From: an uncultured Gammaproteobacteria bacterium
GTDB lineage: Bacteria; Pseudomonadota; Gammaproteobacteria; Arenicellales; JAANXG01
Length of the DNA stretch: 33,890 nucleotides
Assembly (NCBI GenBank): GCA_947259175.1
Contig: CAMYKW010000035.1
Span: 1-33,890, forward strand
Reading direction: 5' to 3'
Shown here: positions 18,330 to 25,826 of the stretch, piece after piece
Layout: each line of letters begins with the position of its first letter
How positions within the stretch are numbered: the stretch's first letter is position 1
Program-made: the position numbers and the translations under genes
The notes under the pieces: model-generated
Databases searched by the model: none
Seen by the model: only the letters and a program-made list of their open reading frames with translations
Told to the model about the DNA's origin: nothing

Positions 18330-20798
18330 TCAGCGACACCCCGGCGCCTTGCTAACGGCAATCACGCGCGGGAAGCTGATCGCCGCCGAGATGTACAACA
18401 GCACCGCCAGGGCGATGACCGCCGAAAATCCCAAATGGATTGCACATAAGGTGGCGAGCACCGCGCTGATCACCGAGGCACAGCCGTTCACGCCCCATGC
18501 CCAGGGGATGAGGTGGGGCGCCGCAGCGCTCAATCGCGACAGACCCAGAGGGAACGGCATACCCATGCAATAGGCCAGTGGCGCAATCACAACCGCCGAC
18601 ACGATGACCTTCACCGGCATCGGCCATGCCACCAGATATGCCAGCAATGGACCCAGCAGCCACGTGTAAGCCGCGGCAGTCAGCGCGATGCCGGCAATCG
18701 CGTAGCGCGCGGTGCGGGCGTGACCGCCGGCGCCCAGGGTGCGCTGGGTCACCGCGCTGCCGATGCCGGCGAATATCAGAAACGAAGCCAGCGTTACCGA
18801 CACCGCATACACCGGATGGTGCAACAGCAATACAAACTTCTGTATAAATGCGATCTCGACAAACAAGAATCCCAATCCCACAGCGAAAAAGTACCACAGC
18901 ACCCGCGCAGCGCTGACGCCGGACCGGGTGTCTGACGAGTGGCGTCGCCTGAGATAAGTCAACGGCAAGACAATCAGTACCGCGCTGGCGATGATGGCCT
19001 TGATCAAGGTCGCCGCGAGGATGAGGTAGCCGATCTCGAGTAACGGCATACCGCCGCGGGCGCGCAGCGCCATGATCTCCGGAAACACCCGCCACTTGAA
19101 AAAGTGAAAAAAGTGCGGGCGGTCGTCGTAGGTGGGGCGAATCTCGTATTTATAATCGCGATAAAACGCGTCGCGTCGCGGACCCAGCAGCGCGCTTGCC
19201 GCGAGAAAATAGTAAGGCTGCCGCAGCACATTGTAGCGGTTGACCTCGCTGTCTCCGATGCCCGGATACCAGGCTACATCAAATGCCCGCTCGGCGGCGA
19301 ATCGCTTGAGCGCGGCAATCTCACGGTCTTCGAATTCGCCGTTTTTGATCAACAAGGTGCTGGTCTGCCAGCTGCGAATCAAGATCAACCGCCGGCCGGG
19401 GTGCGGTTCGTTTTCGCGCTGCAACGCCTCCACCGCGGTGGCAAACAGCTTCAATGTGTCCCGCGGTGGAAGTTTGATCCATCGCGTGATCGACAAGTAA
19501 CCTCCAGGCGCGAGATGCCGCAAGTAGACCTGCAGCGCGTCCACCGTATACAGGTAGCTTTCGTTCAATGCGTACAAGCCGGCCGACGATGCCGCAAAGG
19601 AATCCAGCAGCGCCAGTTGCACCAGGTCATATCGATCCCGCGAACGGGCGACGAAACCACGCGCTTCCGCGACATGGAGCTCGACGCCCTCGCGGCCCAG
19701 GATGTCGTTCGCGAACTCGCGATAGCGATCCCGCACGATGTCCACCAGCTGGGGATTGAGCTCCACCGCGGTGATCCGGGGCGCGCCGTGGTAGCGGGCC
19801 TGGTGGATGTCGGCGCCGCCTCCCGCGCCGAGGATCAACACGTGATCCGGGTCGCGCAGGTGGTAGGGCAAGGCTGAGGTCGTGTAGTCGAGATAGGCGA
19901 ATGCGTCTCGATCAGCGCGGTCCTCGGTGACCACCGTCATGTTGTCCGCGTCGGTGAAAATCGCTACCTGGGGCGGCGGCTCTACCGTGGCATTGATGCT
20001 CAATCCGGGGGCGTGCCGCAACGGCACTTGCTCGCTCTCGAGGACACTGAGAAATCCGAGCGGACTCGAGCGTGTATCCACCACCTTCGTGCCGGCGATA
20101 CGCAAGGCCTGGCTGAGGCCCTTATAGGGCGAGATCGCGAGATGCATGTGAGCGCCCGCCCAAGACATTACGACCGCCCCCAGCATCGCCGCCGCGGTCA
20201 GCTGCACACGCGAGGCGGCCTTGAGTTCCCACGCGGCTATCGCCACGGAAGCCATCATCATCATCCCCAGGACCACGAGGGCCGACAGGGGATCCAGCAC
20301 AAAGGTCAGGACGACGATCAACAGACTGCCCAATCCGGCGCCGATCAGATCGACGGCATAAATACGGGACATCCGGTCACTGAATCGAATCAATGCCAGG
20401 GCCAACGCATTGGCGACAAAAAAGAACGGCAACGCCAGCAACAGGTAGATCGCGAACAGGCGCAGCAACTGTGGGGGATTCCACAACACCTCCTCGGCGT
20501 TGAAAGAAATCTGTTGCGCGACTTGGAAGCAGACTACCGTCGATACAGCGAACAGAACGATGTTGGCGATGAAGCTTGCCGTGAAGCGTTGCACCAGCCG
20601 CTTCTGCAGGAAACAGAGAAAGGTGCCGCTGACGCCATACCCCAGTAACGCCAGGCTGATAATCATGTACGCGAAATGATGCCATTGCAGGATCGAAAAC
20701 AGCCGCATCAACAACACCTCGTACGCCAGGGCGGCGCCCGAGATCAACGCGATGCTTATCAGGGGTGGACGCGCCGCGGTATGGAAGGCTTCATTCAC
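18330..20798 (-). CDS. Membrane-embedded spermidine-synthase-like protein
   Basis: 822 residues from a GTG at 20798. Three parts are visible. About seven membrane helices (12-215) come first, then a Rossmann spermidine synthase/methyltransferase-like domain (about 240-560), then about seven more helices (595-815). The nucleotide loop is VLILGAGGGADIHQA (320-334), with the acidic ribose contact at Glu346 (TAVELNP). The canonical aminopropyltransferase motif D-S/T-x-D-P is not kept; the site reads LLDSFAASS (397-405), so polyamine synthesis is doubtful. Fused MFS/spermidine-synthase-like proteins are widespread in proteobacteria and their reaction is not established. It follows the isoaspartyl methyltransferase gene by 18 bases, so the two probably share a message and perhaps an SAM-linked envelope role. 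Confidence 0.85.
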   Translation of the reverse strand: MNEAFHTAARPPLISIALISGAALAYEVLLMRLFSILQWHHFAYMIISLALLGYGVSGTFLCFLQKRLVQRFTASFIANIVLFAVSTVVCFQVAQQISFNAEEVLWNPPQLLRLFAIYLLLALPFFFVANALALALIRFSDRMSRIYAVDLIGAGLGSLLIVVLTFVLDPLSALVVLGMMMMASVAIAAWELKAASRVQLTAAAMLGAVVMSWAGAHMHLAISPYKGLSQALRIAGTKVVDTRSSPLGFLSVLESEQVPLRHAPGLSINATVEPPPQVAIFTDADNMTVVTEDRADRDAFAYLDYTTSALPYHLRDPDHVLILGAGGGADIHQARYHGAPRITAVELNPQLVDIVRDRYREFANDILGREGVELHVAEARGFVARSRDRYDLVQLALLDSFAASSAGLYALNESYLYTVDALQVYLRHLAPGGYLSITRWIKLPPRDTLKLFATAVEALQRENEPHPGRRLILIRSWQTSTLLIKNGEFEDREIAALKRFAAERAFDVAWYPGIGDSEVNRYNVLRQPYYFLAASALLGPRRDAFYRDYKYEIRPTYDDRPHFFHFFKWRVFPEIMALRARGGMPLLEIGYLILAATLIKAIIASAVLIVLPLTYLRRRHSSDTRSGVSAARVLWYFFAVGLGFLFVEIAFIQKFVLLLHHPVYAVSVTLASFLIFAGIGSAVTQRTLGAGGHARTARYAIAGIALTAAAYTWLLGPLLAYLVAWPMPVKVIVSAVVIAPLAYCMGMPFPLGLSRLSAAAPHLIPWAWGVNGCASVISAVLATLCAIHLGFSAVIALAVLLYISAAISFPRVIAVSKAPGCR

Positions 20799-20816
20799 CG
20801 CCGGCGGGCAGCAATA

Positions 20817-21626
20817 CTAGTGACCGCCGGTGAGGGGCACGAATCTCACCGGTAGCAATTGCCGCGTCGACACTTTTCCCTCCGCATCTTTCACCACCAT
20901 CAACAATTCCTGCACCAAAAAGCGCGTGCCCACGGGAATCACCATACGGCCGCCGGGTTTGAGCTGCGCGATCAGCGGAGGCGGCACGTGACTTGCCGCG
21001 GCGGTGACCACGATGGCGTCAAACGGCGCGTGTTGCTCCCACCCGTAATAGCCGTCGCCGTGGCGTATCGTGACGTTGGCGTAACCCAGCCGGCTGAGCC
21101 GCTCCTCGGCTCGGGTCGCCAGCGGCTCGATGATTTCCAGTGAATAGACCTGCGCCACCAATTCGGCAAGTACCGCGGCCTGATATCCGGAACCGGTGCC
21201 GACCTCCAGCACGCGGTCATCGGCGTCCACGCCGAGCAGATCGGTCATCACCGCAACGATGTATGGCTGGGAGATGGTCTGACCGTGACCGATGGGCAGC
21301 GGGCGATTTTCATAGGCCCGCGCCTGCAGATTCTCGGCCACGAACTCATGTCGCGGCACCCGCCCCATGGCCGCTAACACCCGCGGATCGGCGTGCTCCT
21401 TGTCGATGTAGAGGGCGGTATCCTGATAATCGGCGCGTATCGCATCCAACATCGCGGCGCGAAGCTGCGCGTAGCGGTTCGCATCGGCGGCGGCGATACC
21501 GCAGGCAAGCAAGGTGGCCGGCAGCAGTGCCTGAATCCAGCGGGCCGCACGCCATCGTTCCTGAGCTGTGTGTTCGCGCATTACGGCCGATCTCGCTGTT
21601 TCAACATCCGATATTTTTCCTGTCAT
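20817..21626 (-). CDS. pcm: Exported protein-L-isoaspartate O-methyltransferase
   Basis: The catalytic part is unmistakable. IGHGQTISQPYIVAVMTDLL (112-131) is the isoaspartate-binding motif, VLEVGTGSGYQAAVLAEL (139-156) binds SAM, DAIVVTAAASHVP (203-215) is motif II, and VRFVPLTG (260-267) closes the pocket. It methylates L-isoaspartyl carboxylates to start repair of aged proteins. The odd feature is the N-terminus: after a basic stretch comes WIQALLPATLLACGIAAADA (30-49), a signal peptide absent from cytosolic Pcm, followed by mature sequence starting near NRYAQLR. LLAC could even be a poor lipobox. A second ATG at 21581 (residue 16) gives a shorter n-region and may be the true start. Export would place repair in the periplasm, where the SAM supply is unclear. 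Confidence 0.92.
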   Translation of the reverse strand: MTGKISDVETARSAVMREHTAQERWRAARWIQALLPATLLACGIAAADANRYAQLRAAMLDAIRADYQDTALYIDKEHADPRVLAAMGRVPRHEFVAENLQARAYENRPLPIGHGQTISQPYIVAVMTDLLGVDADDRVLEVGTGSGYQAAVLAELVAQVYSLEIIEPLATRAEERLSRLGYANVTIRHGDGYYGWEQHAPFDAIVVTAAASHVPPPLIAQLKPGGRMVIPVGTRFLVQELLMVVKDAEGKVSTRQLLPVRFVPLTGGH

Positions 21627-21807
21627 ACCGCTTCACCAGCAACCGGCGGCGCGGAAAAACGACCATGGGTGGTACGGACAAGTCCGGCACATCGCGCCGC
21701 GGTTATAATTGTCGGGAGTCTCGCGTACCCACATCGCCTGCAGGGCTACGCGGATGTTCCTGCCGCCAATTTGCCACGTGTATTGACAATAGGCAACATG
21801 GACGCAG

Positions 21808-21822
21808 ATTGTGGTTCACAAT
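21808..21822. promoter_or_regulatory. Operator-like palindrome ATTGTGGTTCACAAT
   Basis: A perfect 6-base inverted repeat (ATTGTG/CACAAT) around GTT, 41 bases before the SemiSWEET start. A TTGACA at 21783-21788 lies just upstream. It resembles a helix-turn-helix dimer site, but the regulator is unknown. Confidence 0.35.
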
Positions 21823-21863
21823 AGTCACCATCTAAGCTTGAGCATGCATGCAGAAAAATCGTT

Positions 21864-22136
21864 ATGGCTGATTTAGTCGGCTGGATAGGATCCATAGCGT
21901 TCGCCATATGCGGCATTCCACAGGCCTGGGAATGCTATAAGAATAACAGCGCCAAAGGCATCAATCCCGCCTTCGTCACGCTCTGGTTGCTCGGCGAGGT
22001 CTGTTATGTCATCAGCGTCCTGATGAAATTTGGTTGGGTCGGTTGGATGATGTTCAACTATGTCGCCAACATCATCTCAGTATTCGTGATCATCTTTTAT
22101 ATGGTTAAAGATAAACAACAGCCGGTCACCCCGTAG
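21864..22136 (+). CDS. SemiSWEET / PQ-loop small sugar transporter
   Basis: 90 residues with three membrane helices (about 4-22, 37-55 and 59-80), the minimal half-transporter that works as a dimer. The PQ motif is Pro19-Gln20 in CGIPQAWECYKN, followed by the usual NSAKGINPAFVTLW loop (28-41) and an Asn in the third helix (FNYVANI). Bacterial SemiSWEETs carry sugars passively, or in some cases other small molecules. The gene is single, divergent from pcm with a 237-base gap, and preceded by a palindromic operator-like site. The ribosome site is weak (AGAAAAA). The length and motif make the family clear. The substrate is open. Confidence 0.9.
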   Translation: MADLVGWIGSIAFAICGIPQAWECYKNNSAKGINPAFVTLWLLGEVCYVISVLMKFGWVGWMMFNYVANIISVFVIIFYMVKDKQQPVTP

Positions 22137-22147
22137 TTACCACGGGG
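22129..22147 (+). terminator. Possible hairpin at the SemiSWEET stop codon
   Basis: CCCCGT and ACGGGG form a 6-base stem over a 7-base loop that includes the stop codon region. No T-run follows, so it would be at most a weak or Rho-assisted terminator. Confidence 0.25.
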
Positions 22148-22261
22148 GCGGGTTGGTATTCAAACCGGCCATCGATCATTACTCCAATACCGTACAATTA
22201 TCGCTCCTGAGAAACCATTCGCGCCATTCAGTCAGTGAAATGAGATTTTCGGTATAGCACC

Positions 22262-23434
22262 ATGCGCCTGGGACTGGAAAGACTACTGGCAAACCCGAAA
22301 CAATGGGTGGGCGGCGAACGTGCCGGGCTGATCGCCAATCCCACCAGCGTCGATCGGCAGTTACGGCACGCGGTCGATCTCATGCATCATCATCCCGATA
22401 TCGACCTTCGCCTGTTATTCGGACCCGAGCACGGCCTGCGCGGTTCCGCCCAAGACATGATCGGCATCGATGACGCCCGCGATTCCGCGACCGGGCTGCC
22501 GGAGATCAGTTTGTACGGCCGCAGCTTTGACTCGCTGTCGCCGTCACCCGAGCATCTGTCACAAATTGATGTTCTGGTTTACGACATCCAGGATGTTGGC
22601 GCGCGCTATTACACCTACGCCGCAACCATGGCGCTTTGCATGCGCGCTGCGAAGGCGCACGGTATAAGAATGGTGGTACTCGACAGACCCAATCCCATCG
22701 GCGGCCTGCAGATCGAGGGCGGCGGCGTGGATCCGGGACTGGAAAGCTTCTGCGGCTTGTATCCAATTCCGCAACGCCACGCGATGACCACCGGAGAGTT
22801 GGCGCGGCTGTACAACCATACCTTCGGCGTCGGAGCCGATCTGCAGGTAGTCGCGTGCGAGGGCTGGCAACGGGCGGCGTACTACGACGAGTGTGGCCTG
22901 CCATGGGTCATGCCATCGCCGAATATGCCGACCCTCGATACAGCCATCGTCTACCCCGGGATGTGCCTGTTGGAAGGCACCAACCTGTCCGAGGGACGCG
23001 GGACCACGCGGCCGTTCGAACTTACCGGTGCACCTTTCATTGATGCGCGTGCCCTGGCGCACGAGCTGTCACGTTACGCGCTTCCCGGTGTGGGATTCAG
23101 ACCCTGCGTCATCGAGCCGGTGTTTCACAAGTTCGCCCGCCAACGCTGCGAAGCGATCCAGTTGCACGTTACCGATCGACAGGCCTTCGATGCCTATCGC
23201 ACCGGCATTGCCGTGCTGATCGCGGTGAAATCTCTGTGGCCCCGGGACTTTGCCTGGCGCTCCGAGGGCTATGAGTTCCGCGACGACGTGCCGGCGATCG
23301 ACGTACTGACGGGATCACCCCGGGTGCGGGCGGCAATCGACGACGGCACGGACCTCGACAGCGTCATGCAAATTGCGACTACCGGCACCGAACCATATGC
23401 CGCCGGCCGCGAAGCCGCGCTGTTATACGCTTAG
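22262..23434 (+). CDS. namZ: DUF1343 / NamZ-type exo-beta-N-acetylmuramidase, no signal peptide
   Basis: 390 residues covering the whole DUF1343 family: LFGPEHGLRG (52-61), YDIQDVGARYYTYA (107-120), VLDRPNPIGG (139-148), MPSPNMPTLDTAIVYPGMCL (217-236), and EGTNLSEGRGTTRPFE (238-253). Glu56 of GPEHG is a likely catalytic carboxylate by analogy with Bacillus NamZ, which removes non-reducing terminal MurNAc from peptidoglycan fragments. NamZ proteins usually have a signal peptide, but here the enzyme domain begins at residue 2, and an in-frame stop lies 18 bases before the ATG with no other start between. The product should be cytoplasmic and would act on imported muropeptide sugars. It stands alone, with no amidase or beta-glucosaminidase gene adjacent. 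Confidence 0.9.
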   Translation: MRLGLERLLANPKQWVGGERAGLIANPTSVDRQLRHAVDLMHHHPDIDLRLLFGPEHGLRGSAQDMIGIDDARDSATGLPEISLYGRSFDSLSPSPEHLSQIDVLVYDIQDVGARYYTYAATMALCMRAAKAHGIRMVVLDRPNPIGGLQIEGGGVDPGLESFCGLYPIPQRHAMTTGELARLYNHTFGVGADLQVVACEGWQRAAYYDECGLPWVMPSPNMPTLDTAIVYPGMCLLEGTNLSEGRGTTRPFELTGAPFIDARALAHELSRYALPGVGFRPCVIEPVFHKFARQRCEAIQLHVTDRQAFDAYRTGIAVLIAVKSLWPRDFAWRSEGYEFRDDVPAIDVLTGSPRVRAAIDDGTDLDSVMQIATTGTEPYAAGREAALLYA

Positions 23435-23537
23435 CGCGTTCAATCCAAGAAACCGGCCGAATGGCGCGCCGGCCAACGCGATCCGCCCCCTACACAGTGG
23501 CTGAACGCGCCCGACGCGCGGCAATTGCCAATATCCA

Positions 23538-23550
23538 TAGTAATGTACTA
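23538..23550. promoter_or_regulatory. Palindrome TAGTAATGTACTA before the first bacteriohemerythrin
   Basis: Perfect 5-base arms around ATG, ending 10 bases before the start codon and touching the AGGA ribosome site. A protein bound here would block translation initiation or late promoter steps. It may be chance in an AT-rich patch. Confidence 0.25.
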
Positions 23551-23560
23551 GGATAGATGT

Positions 23561-23968
23561 ATGGCGTTGATTGAATGGAAATCCGAGTTTTCGCTGGGCG
23601 TGCCCCTGGTAGACAACGAGCACCGAGAAATGATTGATCTCGTCAATCAACTCCATCAAAAAGTCAAGTCGCAGGAGCAGGATGCCGGCATCGTCGATTT
23701 TTTGGAGGATCTGTACGCCTGCGCCGCCAAACACTTCGCTCACGAAGAGCTAATGATGCAGTCGCGTCGTTACTCCGCCTTCGAACATCATCAGGCCGAT
23801 CACCAACGCCTGTTGAACGAGCTCACGTCCATGATGTTCGAAGTTCAAGACGGCATGCTGAACAACATCGAGGCGATGACCGAAAGACTGTACGACTGGT
23901 TTTGCATCCATTTCAAGACCCACGACGCCCCCCTCCACCGTCTGGTCCATTCATTCATCAAGCTCTGA
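23561..23968 (+). CDS. Bacteriohemerythrin, copy 1
   Basis: 135 residues, a single-domain hemerythrin that binds O2 at a non-heme di-iron centre. All seven ligands are present at the same numbers as in the Methylococcus protein: His21, His58, Glu62, His77, His81, His117 and Asp122. The opening MALIEWKSEFSLGVPLVDNEH and the closing FKTHDAPLH are diagnostic. There is no fused signalling domain, so it is a free carrier or buffer of oxygen. AGGAT lies 6 bases before the ATG. About 57% of residues match the second copy at 25419, so they are old paralogs. It precedes a diguanylate cyclase gene, with a REP-like pair in the intervening 174 bases. Confidence 0.95.
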   Translation: MALIEWKSEFSLGVPLVDNEHREMIDLVNQLHQKVKSQEQDAGIVDFLEDLYACAAKHFAHEELMMQSRRYSAFEHHQADHQRLLNELTSMMFEVQDGMLNNIEAMTERLYDWFCIHFKTHDAPLHRLVHSFIKL

Positions 23969-24049
23969 AACCCGGCAGACAGATACGGCTGCGGCGGTGG
24001 CGGAGAGCAGCGACAACCTCCCTGCGGGCGCGGCCCTCTATCCTGCTGC

Positions 24050-24099
24050 GTGGGCGCAAGCGCCGCGAAACGGTCCCGCGGATAAAAGCCGCTGCCATC
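24050..24099. repeat. Degenerate inverted REP-like pair
   Basis: GTGGGCGCAAGCGCCGCGAA at 24050-24069 has the GTGGG head, a GC stem and the CGCGA tail of REP elements. The following bases (24072-24099), read on the other strand, contain CAGCGGCTTTTATCCGCGG, a second REP-like stem facing the first. The match is poorer than the pair at 32378-32431. Confidence 0.4.
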
Positions 24100-24142
24100 G
24101 AAGGTTTAGGCTAATCACTTGCCCCTCTGCTAAGCTTTAGTA

Positions 24143-25003
24143 ATGGTTCCAGAAACCCAACGCGCGGAACATACCGGCATAGTCACGGTCGAGATGATCG
24201 AGGCGGCGCTGCCGTTCTTAGATTCTCTTCCGTATCCGGTTATGTGGATCGACCCGGACTACCGCGTACGCTACGTCAACAAGAGCGGCCGCAATGTCTA
24301 TGGCGACGACTACGATACCTGCTACCGGCTCACCCACGGCTACGAACGCCCCTGCCATTTGCAAGGCGAAAGCTGTCCCAAGGTCACCGCCGACGATCTC
24401 GGGATTCCGGTGTCCGTGCTGCACTCCCACGTCACCGAAAAGGGCAATCAGGTATTCATGGTGTTGGCGTCGCCCGTCGAAAACGGGGATGTAGTCGAGT
24501 TCCACATCGAGCTGACCGACACCGTGTGCCGCGACGCATTGACGAATCTCTATTCCCGCACCTTTTTTGAGCAAATGGCAGGGCGTGAACTGGCTCTGCT
24601 GCAACGAATGAAACTCCCCTACGCTCTGGTTTTCATGGACCTCGATGAATTCAAAGTCATCAACGACCAATATGGCCACAAGGCCGGTGATATGGCGTTG
24701 CGGGCAGTGGGCCAAACCGTGATGCAATTTCTCCGCGACAGCGATCTGGCGGGTCGTTGGGGTGGGGAAGAGTTTTGCATTTTTCTGCCGGGGTCGAACC
24801 GGGACAACGCGGTGCGAGTCGCGCAGCGTGTGTGTGACGCCATCCGTGACATCCGTTTGGACAACCCGTGGTCTCGGGTACGGATTACCGCCAGCCTCGG
24901 GGTGTATTCAAGCGCCGATTGCTACGATTTTGAGAAGGCCGTCCGGGAGGCCGATCTCGCGATGTATCAAGCCAAGGAAAAGGGCAGAGACCGGGTTACA
25001 TAA
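24143..25003 (+). CDS. PAS-GGDEF diguanylate cyclase with cysteine-rich sensor
   Basis: 286 residues. An N-terminal PAS domain (about 20-125) begins FLDSLPYPVMWIDPDYRVRY and contains Cys60, Cys71 and Cys78 with His65 (CYRLTHGYERPC, then GESCP), a pattern found in a subset of PAS sensors and suited to metal or redox binding. The GGDEF domain (about 127-286) has DALTNLYSRTFFEQ, MDLDEFKVINDQYGH (165-179) and the active-site GGEEF (207-211). The product-inhibition site RxxD is present as Arg198-Asp201, five residues before GGEEF. It therefore makes c-di-GMP and is probably feedback-controlled. There are no membrane segments. No good ribosome site precedes the ATG at 24143. It is flanked by two hemerythrin genes, which suggests control by oxygen or redox. 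Confidence 0.93.
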   Translation: MVPETQRAEHTGIVTVEMIEAALPFLDSLPYPVMWIDPDYRVRYVNKSGRNVYGDDYDTCYRLTHGYERPCHLQGESCPKVTADDLGIPVSVLHSHVTEKGNQVFMVLASPVENGDVVEFHIELTDTVCRDALTNLYSRTFFEQMAGRELALLQRMKLPYALVFMDLDEFKVINDQYGHKAGDMALRAVGQTVMQFLRDSDLAGRWGGEEFCIFLPGSNRDNAVRVAQRVCDAIRDIRLDNPWSRVRITASLGVYSSADCYDFEKAVREADLAMYQAKEKGRDRVT

Positions 25004-25162
25004 CGCCTCAGCTATCCCCTGCCCGCATTTTTCGTAATCGCGCCGCAACCAGCCAAGGTCATACCGCGCGACCGTCAACGCGCCGCAACCGCTTGATCTG
25101 AATCATAGCGCCGACGACTGCGACAGGCTATTTGTGTGTCGTCAGCCAGGAGACCTCACACT

Positions 25163-25327
25163 ATGCCGACTTACGAATACCGCTGTGAACAATGCGCCGA
25201 GACCTTCGAGACAAACGAACACGTCGAAGAGCACGACACCGGTCACCCCACTTGCCCGAAGTGCGGCAGCGACCAGGTCACGCGAATACCCGGGGCCTTT
25301 TTCGCGAAGACATCGCGAAAGAGTTGA
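25163..25327 (+). CDS. FmdB-type small zinc ribbon protein
   Basis: 54 residues from the ATG at 25163, which has an ideal AGGAG site 9 bases upstream. A frame opening earlier at 25136 would add nine residues without homology. MPTYEYRCEQCAETFE is the FmdB family opening. Cys8/Cys11 and Cys31/Cys34 form a zinc ribbon (CEQC and CPKC), with ITRIPGAFF-like text after it. Family members are named after a putative regulator of formamidase but have no proven general function. Here it sits between the cyclase and the second hemerythrin gene on the same strand, and may be transcribed with either. Confidence 0.9.
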   Translation: MPTYEYRCEQCAETFETNEHVEEHDTGHPTCPKCGSDQVTRIPGAFFAKTSRKS

Positions 25328-25418
25328 TGACGCCGTGGTGCGAGCCCGCCTGCGGGGAGCCGCCTGATCTGGTTCATGTTACTATGCCGCGAACAGCGTA
25401 TCGACGGGGGATAGAACT

Positions 25419-25811
25419 ATGGCGTTGATCGAGTGGACACCCGAGTTCTCGCTTGGTGTGGATGAGTTGGATGAAGAGCATCGTGACTTGATCGAAGCCG
25501 TGAACCAGCTGTACCAGCAAGTGCGGTCGGGCCGCTATCAGACCACCGTTATCGACGCGCTGGAAGCACTGCACGCCAGCGCCGCCGCCCATTTCGCACA
25601 CGAAGAGGAGATGATGCAGAGCCATCATTACGCCGATTATGACGCCCACCACGCCGACCATCGCCGCCTGCTCACTGAGGTCACGGACATGATGTACCAA
25701 TGTCAGGATGGGGTCGACGATGATGAGGCGATGGCGAACTGGCTGCGTGACTGGTTCTGCGGCCACTTCAAGACCCACGACGCCCCGCTGCACCGGGTCA
25801 TCGTCGCCTAG
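25419..25811 (+). CDS. Bacteriohemerythrin, copy 2
   Basis: 130 residues. The di-iron ligands are complete: His21, His58, Glu62, His77, His81, His116 and Asp121. It begins MALIEWTPEFSLGVDELDEEH and ends FKTHDAPLHRVIVA. Differences from copy 1 fall mainly in the loop at 37-47 and in a one-residue deletion near 100 (DGVDD-DEAM), away from the metal site but near the oxygen access path. GGGGGA lies about 8 bases before the ATG, a strong ribosome site, so it may be the more highly expressed copy. It stops 15 bases before the 3' end of the convergent ABC permease gene, with no visible terminator between. Confidence 0.95.
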   Translation: MALIEWTPEFSLGVDELDEEHRDLIEAVNQLYQQVRSGRYQTTVIDALEALHASAAAHFAHEEEMMQSHHYADYDAHHADHRRLLTEVTDMMYQCQDGVDDDEAMANWLRDWFCGHFKTHDAPLHRVIVA

Positions 25812-25826
25812 CCGGCCGTCCCATGG

